Shown: piece after piece, positions 29,798-38,925 of the stretch | How the letters are laid out: every line of letters begins with the position of its first letter | Position numbering within the stretch: the first letter of the stretch is position 1 | NCBI RefSeq assembly: GCF_002000125.1 | Contig: NZ_MLHH01000008.1 | Span: 62,001 to 126,000, forward strand | Source of the DNA: Rodentibacter heidelbergensis | GTDB taxonomy: Bacteria; Pseudomonadota; Gammaproteobacteria; Enterobacterales; Pasteurellaceae | Reading direction: 5' to 3' | Length of the DNA: 64,000 nt | Position numbers and translations under genes: made by a program | The notes under the pieces: model-generated | The model's input: the letters and a program-made list of their open reading frames with translations, nothing else | What the model was told of the DNA's origin: nothing | Databases searched by the model: none

Positions 29798-31486
29798 CTA
29801 TTCGGCCCAATACTTTTTCTTTGACGTTTGTCCGATACCGGGGTTGAAGCTATTGGTTGGATCTAACTTTTTATAGAATTTATGTAATGCAGGTTTCGCT
29901 TCATACAAATGACCGACATTGTGTTCTGCCGGATATTGCGCACCCCGTTTATCTAATAATTCCAACATGTCATGTTCTAATTTTTCGCAATCATAACCTT
30001 TCTTAACAATGTAATCCTGATGGAATACATGACACATAAAGTGTCCGTAATAAAGTTTATGGCTGATTTGTTTATCGATTTCCTCGGGCAATTTCTCAAA
30101 CCATTCTTTATCATTACGACGCAATGCGATATCAAGTGCAACAATATCTTCAACCTCTTTTTCATGGATAGCACGATAACGGACAGCGGCTGAGGCGACG
30201 GCAAAACGATGGAGCATTGCTGCTTGTGTTTCTACCGCATCACATTCAAAATACCCCCCTTTTTGATGATCGCTAAAATAATCTTTTAAGAAATGACGGG
30301 CTTCACTTACCCCTTTTCCACCCATTTTTATAATTAAATGGTGCTCATAGCGATCTCGATACTGACATAAGCGTTTGGGTAGATGTTTCGGTAATATTTT
30401 GGAGGCCAATTGTAGAAATTTATCGCTTAAATGTTGAGGCAAAAAGGCGACTTTTTTACTTAAGCGATCCACATTGGCTTTTAAGGAAAATAACTTAGGT
30501 AGCCAATGCGTGCCAAATTTTTTTATCACCCAAAAGGTATCTTTTCCATAACGGGCGGCAATGTCAAAAGCATCTCGATGAATATATTCACCTGAAATCG
30601 GCAACTGTTCAAAATGCCCTAACATTTGACGGCGGATTCCGTTCAACACATTGGTCTGGTTCGTACCTATGTAGAAAACAGCCGTTTCACTTTCTGATGG
30701 GAAGGTGTCTAAACGCACGGCAAACACAGCCAGTTTTCCTGCGCAACCTGAGGCTTCATAGTGGCGAGCAGGATCGGCATTAAAACGGGCCGGAGAGTTT
30801 TCATCCACTTGACGAACGTGATTGCAATAACTGTGGTCATGCCCTTTTCCGCAATCCTGAACAATATCTTTCTGTTGATAATGATGACCTTGTAAATTCG
30901 TTAAAATTTCTTCCGGGGTATGGCCTAAATCAATACCAAGGTGATTTTTAAGTTCTAATTCACCTTGCTCATTTAATTGAGCATAAAGTGCCATTTCCGT
31001 ATAGGCGGGGCCTCGTTGAACAAGTGCGCCACCGGAGTTATTACAAATTCCTCCGATGACAGAGGCACCAATACAAGATGAACCGATCACTGAATGTGGT
31101 TCACGCCCGTGAGGTTTTAGTTTATTTTCCAAATCATTTAATGTTGAGCCCGGTAGGCAAATCACTTGAGAGGCATTGTTAATCAATTGAATACCGTCAA
31201 TTCTCATGGCATTGATAATCACAATCTCACGATCATAATCATTGCCGTTTGGTGTTGAACCCCCGGTTAATCCTGTGTTGGCAGCTTGGTTAATCACAAT
31301 AACATCTTGCGCAACACACACTTTCAGAACTTGCCAAAATTCAAGTAAGGTGGCCGGTTTAACAACTGCAATGGCGTTTCCTGAGCCGAAACGGTATCCG
31401 CTACGATAAGATTCGGTTTTTGACGGATCAGTGATGATGTGTTGTGTTCCCACAATGTTTGTGAGCTGAGAAATTAATTGATTCAT
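29798..31486 (-). CDS. dld: Quinone-dependent D-lactate dehydrogenase
   Basis: A 562-residue FAD-dependent peripheral membrane enzyme that oxidises D-lactate to pyruvate and passes electrons to quinone. The FAD-binding domain is at the N-terminus (VVINQAANTGLTGGSTPNGNDYDREIVIINAMRID, VICLPGSTLNDLE, SVIGSSCIGASVIGG). The C-terminal half has the Dld membrane-binding domain (DRYEHHLIIKMGG, YPAEHNVGHLY, FNPGIGQTSKKKYW). Length is close to that of E. coli Dld (571). Confidence 0.95.
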   Translation of the reverse strand: MNQLISQLTNIVGTQHIITDPSKTESYRSGYRFGSGNAIAVVKPATLLEFWQVLKVCVAQDVIVINQAANTGLTGGSTPNGNDYDREIVIINAMRIDGIQLINNASQVICLPGSTLNDLENKLKPHGREPHSVIGSSCIGASVIGGICNNSGGALVQRGPAYTEMALYAQLNEQGELELKNHLGIDLGHTPEEILTNLQGHHYQQKDIVQDCGKGHDHSYCNHVRQVDENSPARFNADPARHYEASGCAGKLAVFAVRLDTFPSESETAVFYIGTNQTNVLNGIRRQMLGHFEQLPISGEYIHRDAFDIAARYGKDTFWVIKKFGTHWLPKLFSLKANVDRLSKKVAFLPQHLSDKFLQLASKILPKHLPKRLCQYRDRYEHHLIIKMGGKGVSEARHFLKDYFSDHQKGGYFECDAVETQAAMLHRFAVASAAVRYRAIHEKEVEDIVALDIALRRNDKEWFEKLPEEIDKQISHKLYYGHFMCHVFHQDYIVKKGYDCEKLEHDMLELLDKRGAQYPAEHNVGHLYEAKPALHKFYKKLDPTNSFNPGIGQTSKKKYWAE

Positions 31487-31675
31487 AGTGAGTTGTAATA
31501 GGCATGTTAAAAAGTCGTTTCTATTTTATATACTCCAATAAAAAATTATGCCAGTAGCAAAAAAGAGTTCTGTGACAAAGATCACATAAAAGTGCGGTTA
31601 ACTTTGCTGCATTTTTTTAAAGCAAAATAGTGCTATAATCAACGCCAGTTACAAGTCTATGAAGAGGAGCCGAAG

Positions 31676-32692
31676 ATGGCAATTTTAGTCACGGGTGGGG
31701 CGGGGTATATTGGTTCGCACACAGTTGTTGAATTATTAAATGCAGGCAAAGAGGTAGTGGTATTAGACAATCTTTGCAATTCATCGCCGAAATCTCTTGA
31801 ACGTGTCAAACAAATCACCGGTAAAAGCGTTAAATTCTACGAAGGCGATATTTTAGATCGTACATTACTGCAAAAAGTTTTTGCTGAAAATGCTATTCAT
31901 TCTGTTATTCACTTTGCCGGTTTAAAAGCGGTGGGAGAAAGTGTGCAAAAACCGGCGGAATATTATATGAACAATGTTGCCGGTACAGTGGTGTTGTTGC
32001 AAGAAATGAAAAAAGCGAAGGTGTGGAACTTTGTTTTTAGCTCTTCTGCTACGGTATATGGTGATCCCAAAATTATTCCCATTACGGAAGACTGCGAAGT
32101 GGGCGGCACAACCAATCCTTATGGCACATCAAAATATATGGTGGAGCAAATTTTACGGGATGTGGCAAAAGCCGAACCACAATTTAGTATGACGATTTTA
32201 CGCTATTTTAATCCGGTAGGCGCACATTCAAGCGGTTTGATTGGTGAAGATCCAAACGGTATTCCGAATAATTTATTGCCTTATATTAGCCAAGTGGCGA
32301 TTGGTAAACTGGCACAGCTTTCTGTTTTTGGCAGTGATTATGACACGCATGATGGCACCGGCGTGCGTGATTATATTCATGTGGTGGATTTAGCTATCGG
32401 GCATTTAAAAGCCCTTCAGCGTCACGAAGAGGATCCGGGGTTACACATTTATAATCTTGGCACAGGACAAGGTTATTCAGTGTTAGATATGGTGAAAGCC
32501 TTTGAAAAAGCCAATCATATTGAGATTTCTTATAAACTGGTGGATCGCCGTCCGGGTGATATTGCCACTTGCTACTCGGATCCAAGTTTAGCGGCAAAAG
32601 AATTGGGTTGGCGTGCTGAACGTAATCTGGAGCAAATGATGAAGGATACTTGGAATTGGCAAAAAAATAACCCGCAAGGATATAAGGATTAA
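31676..32692 (+). CDS. galE: UDP-glucose 4-epimerase
   Basis: A 338-residue short-chain dehydrogenase-fold epimerase interconverting UDP-Glc and UDP-Gal, the latter for lipooligosaccharide. NAD motif [25 protein letters not shown] and catalytic YGTSKYMVE (Tyr-x3-Lys), plus [21 protein letters not shown], are complete. It has a good AGGAG ribosome-binding site. A 7-bp hairpin (GTGGCAC / GTGCCAC, 32713-32739) follows the stop. Confidence 0.96.
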   Translation: MAILVTGGAGYIGSHTVVELLNAGKEVVVLDNLCNSSPKSLERVKQITGKSVKFYEGDILDRTLLQKVFAENAIHSVIHFAGLKAVGESVQKPAEYYMNNVAGTVVLLQEMKKAKVWNFVFSSSATVYGDPKIIPITEDCEVGGTTNPYGTSKYMVEQILRDVAKAEPQFSMTILRYFNPVGAHSSGLIGEDPNGIPNNLLPYISQVAIGKLAQLSVFGSDYDTHDGTGVRDYIHVVDLAIGHLKALQRHEEDPGLHIYNLGTGQGYSVLDMVKAFEKANHIEISYKLVDRRPGDIATCYSDPSLAAKELGWRAERNLEQMMKDTWNWQKNNPQGYKD

Positions 32693-32746
32693 TTTTTCTA
32701 AAAATCCTTTATGGTGGCACGGCAGCCAACGCTGTGCCACGAAAAC

Positions 32747-34033
32747 ATGACTAAAATTGACCGCACTTTTATGACAAATTCGCTTTTTTCCCAAATTTTT
32801 ACACGTCAGATGCTGATTTGCGTGTTCACCGGTTTCAGTTCCGGTTTACCGCTCTTTGTACTATTGCAAATGTTACCGGTATGGTTAACCGATAAGCAGC
32901 TTTCTGTGGAATTAATTGGTGCGGTGACAGGGGTTATGTTGCCTTACGGCTTAAAATTTTTATGGGCGCCGTTATTAGATCGCTATTTTCCCAGTTTTTT
33001 AGGCCGCCGCCGAAGTTGGCTTTTAATTTCTCAAGTGATCTTATTGATTTTACTTTATATTATTAGCCTTTTTGATCCTCGCTCGCAATTGACGGTGGTG
33101 GCGAATATTGCATTGCTGATTGCCTTTTTTTCTGCCACACAAGATATTGTGCTTGATGCTTATCGCCGTGAAATTTTAAGTGACCATGAACTTGGTTTAG
33201 GCAACACCATTCATATTAATGCCTATCGCATTGCGGGTTTAATTCCCGGTGGGCTTTCTCTTTATCTGGCTACAATTTACCCTTGGGAAACGGTGTTTTT
33301 ATGGACGGCACTTTGTATGCTGGCGGGGATTTTTATGACCTTATTTCTCGCCAAAGAACCCAAGATTGATACGCCACAACACAATCAGCCTTTTTATCAA
33401 ACCTTTTGGATTCCTTTGCAAGAGTTTTTCCAACGTAAAGGTGTGGCACAAGGGATCGGTTTTTTATTGTTTTTGTTTTTATATAAATTTGGCGATTCCT
33501 TTGCTACCACGCTTCAAACCAAATTCATTTATGACATGGGATTTGGCAAAGAAGACATTGCACTGGTGGTGAAAAGCACCTCCCTTTGGGCAAGCATTTT
33601 ATCCGGGCTTGCCGGGGGCGTGATTATGTTAAAACTCGGTATTAACCGAGCATTATGGTTATTCGGTTTTGTGCAAATGGTTACCATTGGCGGTTTTATT
33701 TGGTTGGCAAAATTTGGTCATTTTGACAGCATCAGTTCCACCGAATTGTGGCGATTAGGTTTTGTTATCGCGGCTGAATATATTGGTGTAGGGCTTGGCA
33801 CGGCAGCCTTTGTGGCTTTTATGGCGCGTGAAACTAACCCACTTTATACTGCCACCCAACTGGCATTGTTTACCAGCCTTTCTGCTTTGCCGAGTAAAGG
33901 ATTGGGAATGCTTTCAGGCTATGTAGTGGGAGCAGTGGGCTATTATGATTATTTTTGGTTATGTTTATTTTTAGCCCTTCCGGGGATGATTTGCCTATAT
34001 TGGGTCGCCCCCTGGAATGATAAAAAGGAATGA
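32747..34033 (+). CDS. ampG: AmpG-type muropeptide permease (MFS)
   Basis: A ~428-residue protein with about 12 transmembrane segments. Recognised by SGLPLFVLLQMLPVWLTDKQLS, PYGLKFLWAPLLDRY, GRRRSWLLISQ, SATQDIVLDAYRREIL and GVGLGTAAFVAFMARETNPLYTATQLALF. AmpG imports anhydro-muropeptides for peptidoglycan recycling. The start is uncertain: ATGs at 32711, 32747 and 32771 all lack a clear Shine-Dalgarno, and a USS lies between the last two. 32771 would remove eight residues. Confidence 0.88.
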   Translation: MTKIDRTFMTNSLFSQIFTRQMLICVFTGFSSGLPLFVLLQMLPVWLTDKQLSVELIGAVTGVMLPYGLKFLWAPLLDRYFPSFLGRRRSWLLISQVILLILLYIISLFDPRSQLTVVANIALLIAFFSATQDIVLDAYRREILSDHELGLGNTIHINAYRIAGLIPGGLSLYLATIYPWETVFLWTALCMLAGIFMTLFLAKEPKIDTPQHNQPFYQTFWIPLQEFFQRKGVAQGIGFLLFLFLYKFGDSFATTLQTKFIYDMGFGKEDIALVVKSTSLWASILSGLAGGVIMLKLGINRALWLFGFVQMVTIGGFIWLAKFGHFDSISSTELWRLGFVIAAEYIGVGLGTAAFVAFMARETNPLYTATQLALFTSLSALPSKGLGMLSGYVVGAVGYYDYFWLCLFLALPGMICLYWVAPWNDKKE

Positions 34034-34146
34034 GAAAAGGAACGAGAACAAATCGGCCTAATAGCAAAGTGCGGTCAAAAAGATAAAAGGTTTGACCCTC
34101 GCTTGCTTTATCAGTATCTTACCCACGTTTATTTATATTGAGTTAA

Positions 34147-34803
<657 letters not shown>

Positions 34804-34818
34804 AAATAACGAAACGCT

Positions 34819-34847
34819 GACCGTACTTTGATGAAAAGTGCGGTCAT
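34819..34847 (+). terminator. Imperfect USS-pair hairpin after adk
   Basis: The left arm TGACCGTACTT has one change from the uptake core; the right arm AAGTGCGGTCA is perfect. Confidence 0.65.
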
Positions 34848-34883
34848 TTTCTTGCTTGTTTTCAATATTGAATTGAGGGAAAT

Positions 34884-36893
34884 ATGAGTAAAAGAAAAGC
34901 AATCACCTTGACGCTTGCTGCAATATTGGTTGCGTTAGGCACAGGTGCACAAATTTATACCAATTATAAAGTGGATCAGGTATTACAAAAATTCCCTTAC
35001 TCGTTAGATAACGAAGCGATATTACAGATTACAGAAAGCAATAAGAATTTTTTTCGCCGTGATTTAGTATTCAGTATAAAAAATAGCGAAGATGATAAGG
35101 CGGAGATGATTTCCACTCAATTAACGACTTTGCCTTTCTTTATTACCGCAGAATCCAAATTTTCTGATCAGTTTGTCCGAAAATTAAATAAATCCTTAAA
35201 CATTACCATTGATAAGAATACGATTAATAGTCAATTTTCACCGGTAGGGGATTATTTGCAGTCAACTATCCTTACCGAATTTAGAGATTTTGCCAATAAA
35301 CCGCAAGAACTCGCAGTTTCACTAAACTTTGTTAATCATAAAGAAATAGAACTCAAGGGAAATTTAACCGGGTTTAATTATGATAATGACAGCAATCTAA
35401 AAAAACTTGAGGGAAAAATTCATCTTATCCCTGTTACAGCCCGTCAATATGATTTAACGAATATCGAATTATTCACTGAAAATGCGGATATTGCTTTATT
35501 AAACGGGGAGAATACGCGTTTACAGCTCAAAAATGCCACCTACAAATTTAATAAAAAAGATCAGGGGGAAAAACGGGATTTAACCACGACATTCAGTAGT
35601 GATATTTTGCGTATTTCCAATAAAAACCGCACAACAGAAGAAAGCCAAACCACATTTGGTGGCCTCAATATCACTTTGAAACAACAGGGTGTGCCAAGTT
35701 CGGTGAATTTTTATAGTGAATTTAAACGCCTTGAAAAAGGCAATCAAAATATCAAAGCCGGGGTCAATTTACTTAGTGCCATTCTCACTCAAAATGAGGT
35801 ATTTGACGGGAAACTTTCTGTGCTTTCGGTGAATGCGCCGAAAAATCAAAAACCTTACTTTCATTTGAAAGAGGGGGAATTGGTCTTGAGTTTAAATAAT
35901 CAGGATCTTGAAAAAGCTTCGGTTGATTTTAAACTTAATGTCGAAAATGTAAAACAAACCCCGGAAGATAAATCTCAACAATGGGAAGCCAAACAAGGAA
36001 AAGTGGCGATTCAATTTGCGGATTATCACCTTGCAAATGAGCTTGCTTTTCTGCCTTTTTGGTTAGACAGTCTTACGGTTAAAGCACCGGTGGTGAAAGA
36101 TAATAAAGATTTTTTAAAACTTAAAGAGAAATGGGCAGAGGAATTTAGCGGACGCTCAAGTGTTCATTTTTCATTGGGGGAATTGCGCTTATTTAACAAT
36201 AAACTCACTGATCTCGTCTTTGATAACCAATATCAAGCGTTAGCCAATGATCAATATAATGAAACCTTTACGCTCAATACCAAGAAAGTGAGCGTGCCTG
36301 AAGAGGGGATACAAATTGAAGAGTTGGTTATATCTCTTCCCATGAAAGGCAATGAGCATCGGGCTTATTTATCCTCTGCTTTTTGTTTAGGAATGTATGA
36401 TAGGCTTTGCCAAGCTTATTTAACCCCATCAACGCAAGAAAAATATTTGAATAATATTGGGTTGGATCTTGATTTTATTTTGGATAATGCCAAGTTGAGT
36501 TTTAACCTTAACACCCTCCCTGAAACGAAAGCCTATGCGGTAAACCTTGAGGCTAATGGCATACTGACAAAAGCACCGGAAAATGTGAAATCCTCTCGGG
36601 AGGATGCTTTCTTAGAAAGGGTAGAGGGCTTAGTTAGCCTTTCCTTTGATAAAGGATTGGTGGATATTCCGGATGAGAAAACACGGCAAATAAAAGAACA
36701 AAGTGGAGTGTGGTCTTTCATTCAAAATGAAATTAAACCTAGAGAAAGGTTGCTTCCTCCTTTTGTTGAAGAGGGAGGAAATTATATGGCTAAGTTTGAA
36801 AAAAATGACAATGGCATTTTTATCAACGGTCAGTCCCTTGAAGAGAGAGAACAAGAGCTTTTGATAGAAGAAGGTTCTTCCGAGGAAGAATAA
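34884..36893 (+). CDS. YdgA-like DUF945 envelope protein
   Basis: A 669-residue protein with a single N-terminal hydrophobic segment (SKRKAITLTLAAILVALGTGAQIYTNYKVD) and a long periplasmic part rich in beta-strand-like alternation. The opening NYKVDQVLQKFPY and repeated amphipathic strands are as in E. coli YdgA (DUF945), which is somewhat shorter (~500). The C-terminus is strikingly acidic (EEREQELLIEEGSSEEE). The function is unknown; AsmA-like lipid transport or envelope assembly has been suggested for relatives. Family assignment is from pattern, not from a search. Confidence 0.6.
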   Translation: MSKRKAITLTLAAILVALGTGAQIYTNYKVDQVLQKFPYSLDNEAILQITESNKNFFRRDLVFSIKNSEDDKAEMISTQLTTLPFFITAESKFSDQFVRKLNKSLNITIDKNTINSQFSPVGDYLQSTILTEFRDFANKPQELAVSLNFVNHKEIELKGNLTGFNYDNDSNLKKLEGKIHLIPVTARQYDLTNIELFTENADIALLNGENTRLQLKNATYKFNKKDQGEKRDLTTTFSSDILRISNKNRTTEESQTTFGGLNITLKQQGVPSSVNFYSEFKRLEKGNQNIKAGVNLLSAILTQNEVFDGKLSVLSVNAPKNQKPYFHLKEGELVLSLNNQDLEKASVDFKLNVENVKQTPEDKSQQWEAKQGKVAIQFADYHLANELAFLPFWLDSLTVKAPVVKDNKDFLKLKEKWAEEFSGRSSVHFSLGELRLFNNKLTDLVFDNQYQALANDQYNETFTLNTKKVSVPEEGIQIEELVISLPMKGNEHRAYLSSAFCLGMYDRLCQAYLTPSTQEKYLNNIGLDLDFILDNAKLSFNLNTLPETKAYAVNLEANGILTKAPENVKSSREDAFLERVEGLVSLSFDKGLVDIPDEKTRQIKEQSGVWSFIQNEIKPRERLLPPFVEEGGNYMAKFEKNDNGIFINGQSLEEREQELLIEEGSSEEE

Positions 36894-36895
36894 AC

Positions 36896-36922
36896 AAATA
36901 CCCACCTTGCGTGGGTATTTTT
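36896..36922 (+). terminator. Terminator after the DUF945-like gene
   Basis: A 10-bp stem AAATACCCAC / GTGGGTATTT with a 5-base loop and a T run. Confidence 0.85.
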
Positions 36923-37007
36923 ATGGTGACGAAAAACACGCCAAAAACTGACCGCACTTTATTCTTTACAATTAATGAAATCGACCTAAAATACGGGCTT
37001 TTAACCC

Positions 37008-37027
37008 CATCTGCCCATGGGCAGGTG
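37008..37027 (+). promoter_or_regulatory. 20-bp palindrome in the trhP leader
   Basis: CTGCCCATGGGCAG is a perfect 14-bp palindrome, extended to 20 bp with one mismatch. It lies downstream of a plausible promoter (TTTACA 36965, TAAAAT 36987) and 30 bp before the trhP start. It could be an operator or an mRNA hairpin. A second small hairpin (CTGA...TCAG) follows. Confidence 0.45.
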
Positions 37028-37057
37028 ACTGACTTGAAATCAGAAAAAGAGTAAATT

Positions 37058-38440
37058 ATGACAACTTCATTTAAGCCCGAATTACTTTCTCCCGCCGGTT
37101 CGCTCAAAAATATGCGCTATGCCTTTGCCTATGGGGCAGATGCCGTTTATGCCGGTCAGCCTCGTTATAGCTTGCGTGTGCGTAATAATGAATTTAATCA
37201 TGCGAATTTAAAAATTGGTATTGATGAAGCCCACGCCCTTGGCAAAAAATTCTATGTGGTGGTGAATATTGCACCGCACAATTCTAAACTGAAAACCTTT
37301 ATTAAAGATTTACAACCGGTGATTGATATGGGACCGGATGCGTTAATTATGTCCGATCCCGGTTTAATCATGTTAGTGCGTGAACATTTCCCTCATATCG
37401 ATATTCACCTTTCCGTACAAGCTAATGCAGTAAACTGGGCAACAGTGAAGTTTTGGAAGCAAATGGGGCTTACTCGGGTGATTTTATCCCGTGAGCTTTC
37501 GTTAGACGAAATTGCTGAAATTCGTCAGCAAGTGCCGGATATTGAACTCGAAATTTTTGTACACGGTGCGTTATGTATGGCCTATTCAGGGCGTTGTTTA
37601 CTTTCCGGTTACATTAATAAGCGTGATCCGAACCAAGGCACTTGCACCAATGCCTGCCGTTGGGAATATAAAATGGAAGAAGGCACGACAGATGAAGTGG
37701 GCAATATTGTGCCAAAAGTCGATCCTCACCAACAAATTGAAGTTAAAAATGTTGCCCCAACGCTGGGTGAAGGACAGGTGACGGATAAAGTCTTTCTTTA
37801 TACGGAATCACAAAAGCCGGATGAACAAATGACTGCTTTTGAAGATGAACACGGCACTTACTTTATGAATTCAAAAGACTTGCGTGCCGTACAACATGTG
37901 GAAAAATTGACCGCACTTGGTGTCCATTCCTTAAAAATCGAAGGGCGAACCAAATCTTTCTATTATTGCGCCCGTACTGCGCAAGTGTATCGAAAAGCGA
38001 TTGATGATGCAGCAGCGGGTAAACCTTTTGATGAAAGTTTAATGGATACGTTGGAATCCCTCGCCCATCGTGGCTATACCGAAGGGTTTTTACGTCGCCA
38101 TACACATGATGAGTATCAAAACTATGAATATGGCTATTCTATTTCTGATCGTCAGCAGTTTGTTGGTGAGTTTACCGGAAAACGCAACGATCAGGGCATG
38201 GCTGAAGTGGCAGTAAAAAATAAGTTTTTATTGGGCGATGAAGTCGAAATGATGACGCCACAAGGCAATATCAATTTTAAAATAGAGAAAATGCTTAATC
38301 GAAAAAATGAGCCGGTTGAGGCAGCATTAGGTGACGGGCATTTTGTTTTTTTAGACGTGCCACAAGACATTAACCTTGCCTATGCACTGCTAATGCGTAA
38401 TTTAGTGGATAGCAATACTCGTAATCCACATAAAATATAA
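37058..38440 (+). CDS. trhP: tRNA 5-hydroxyuridine modification protein (U32 peptidase-like YegQ)
   Basis: A 460-residue protein with the U32 signature ELLSPAGSLKNMRYAFAYGADAVYAGQPRYSLR and, near the middle, the conserved ELEIFVHGALCMAYSGRCLLSGYINKRDPNQGTCTNACRW cysteine cluster, followed by IEGRTKSFYYCARTAQVYRKAI. E. coli TrhP (YegQ) uses prephenate to hydroxylate uridine 34 of certain tRNAs, and the cysteines are thought to hold an Fe-S cluster. It has a full-length C-terminal domain. A USS lies in the coding sequence at ~37904. Confidence 0.92.
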   Translation: MTTSFKPELLSPAGSLKNMRYAFAYGADAVYAGQPRYSLRVRNNEFNHANLKIGIDEAHALGKKFYVVVNIAPHNSKLKTFIKDLQPVIDMGPDALIMSDPGLIMLVREHFPHIDIHLSVQANAVNWATVKFWKQMGLTRVILSRELSLDEIAEIRQQVPDIELEIFVHGALCMAYSGRCLLSGYINKRDPNQGTCTNACRWEYKMEEGTTDEVGNIVPKVDPHQQIEVKNVAPTLGEGQVTDKVFLYTESQKPDEQMTAFEDEHGTYFMNSKDLRAVQHVEKLTALGVHSLKIEGRTKSFYYCARTAQVYRKAIDDAAAGKPFDESLMDTLESLAHRGYTEGFLRRHTHDEYQNYEYGYSISDRQQFVGEFTGKRNDQGMAEVAVKNKFLLGDEVEMMTPQGNINFKIEKMLNRKNEPVEAALGDGHFVFLDVPQDINLAYALLMRNLVDSNTRNPHKI

Positions 38441-38487
38441 ATTATTTGTTAAATAATTGTTGCATTTGTTTTGTGTTTTAGTATAAT
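38441..38487 (+). promoter_or_regulatory. Promoter region of twin sRNA copy 1
   Basis: The dyad ATTATTT-GTT-AAATAAT (38441-38457) overlaps a direct repeat TGTTAA-N5-TGTTGC (11-bp period). The -35 TTGCAT (38460-38465), a 16-bp spacer and the -10 TATAAT (38482-38487) follow. Confidence 0.65.
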
Positions 38488-38494
38488 GCGCCTC

Positions 38495-38578
38495 GTACCT
38501 GATTTGTTAATTCAACAACTCATAGTATGACTCCAAATACTTTCGCCCTTTCAGATTGTTTCGAAAGGGCTTTTTTTT
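38495..38578 (+). ncRNA. Candidate small RNA, copy 1 of a tandem pair
   Basis: About 84 nt, beginning 8 bp after the -10 and ending in a rho-independent terminator (GCCCTTTC / GAAAGGGC, then T8). The first 45 nt are identical to copy 2. A short ATG frame in the core is not conserved, because the copies differ by 2 nt in length before the terminator, so the product is RNA. The segment 38514-38534 can pair with the nagE ribosome-binding site and start codon. The 120 bp between the two copies show nothing else that I recognise. Confidence 0.7.
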
Positions 38579-38710
38579 GCGTATTGAAAAGAATATCACG
38601 CTGTAAATACAGGGCGTCATCCCTGCTTGGCAAAGGGGGGAGGTTAGCCGGCATGGGGAGGATATAGCCTAATCAAAGCGAAGAATATTATTTTTACAAA
38701 AAATGTGAAA

Positions 38711-38755
38711 TATTTGTTAAATAATAGTTGCATTGGTTTTGAATTTGAGTATAAT
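38711..38755 (+). promoter_or_regulatory. Promoter region of twin sRNA copy 2
   Basis: TATTT-GTT-AAATA dyad, TGTTAA-N5-AGTTGC repeat, -35 TTGCAT (38728-38733), 16-bp spacer, -10 TATAAT (38750-38755). The spacing is the same as in copy 1. Confidence 0.65.
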
Positions 38756-38762
38756 TCTCTCC

Positions 38763-38846
38763 GTACCTGATTTGTTAATTCAACAACTCATAGTATGACT
38801 CCAAATAACTTTTTGCCCTTTCAGTGTTTGAAAGGGCCTTTTTTTA
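38763..38846 (+). ncRNA. Candidate small RNA, copy 2 of a tandem pair
   Basis: About 84 nt with its own promoter and terminator (GCCCTTTC / GAAAGGGC with a T7 tail). Its 45-nt 5' part is identical to copy 1, 268 bp upstream, while the spacer and loop have diverged. That pattern points to selection on the 5' seed. It lies head-on to the 3' end of nagE, which is on the other strand. Confidence 0.7.
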
Positions 38847-38925
38847 TGTGCGCTAAAAAGAAAAGTATAGATAAAAAAATACCGCCCAGTTTATTGAGCG
38901 GTATTCTGATGGCTTTTAATCATGC

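Noticed and set aside
38527-38640. Short ORF starting at the ATG in sRNA copy 1
   Set aside because: No ribosome-binding site, and the frame is not kept in copy 2, where two extra bases shift it.
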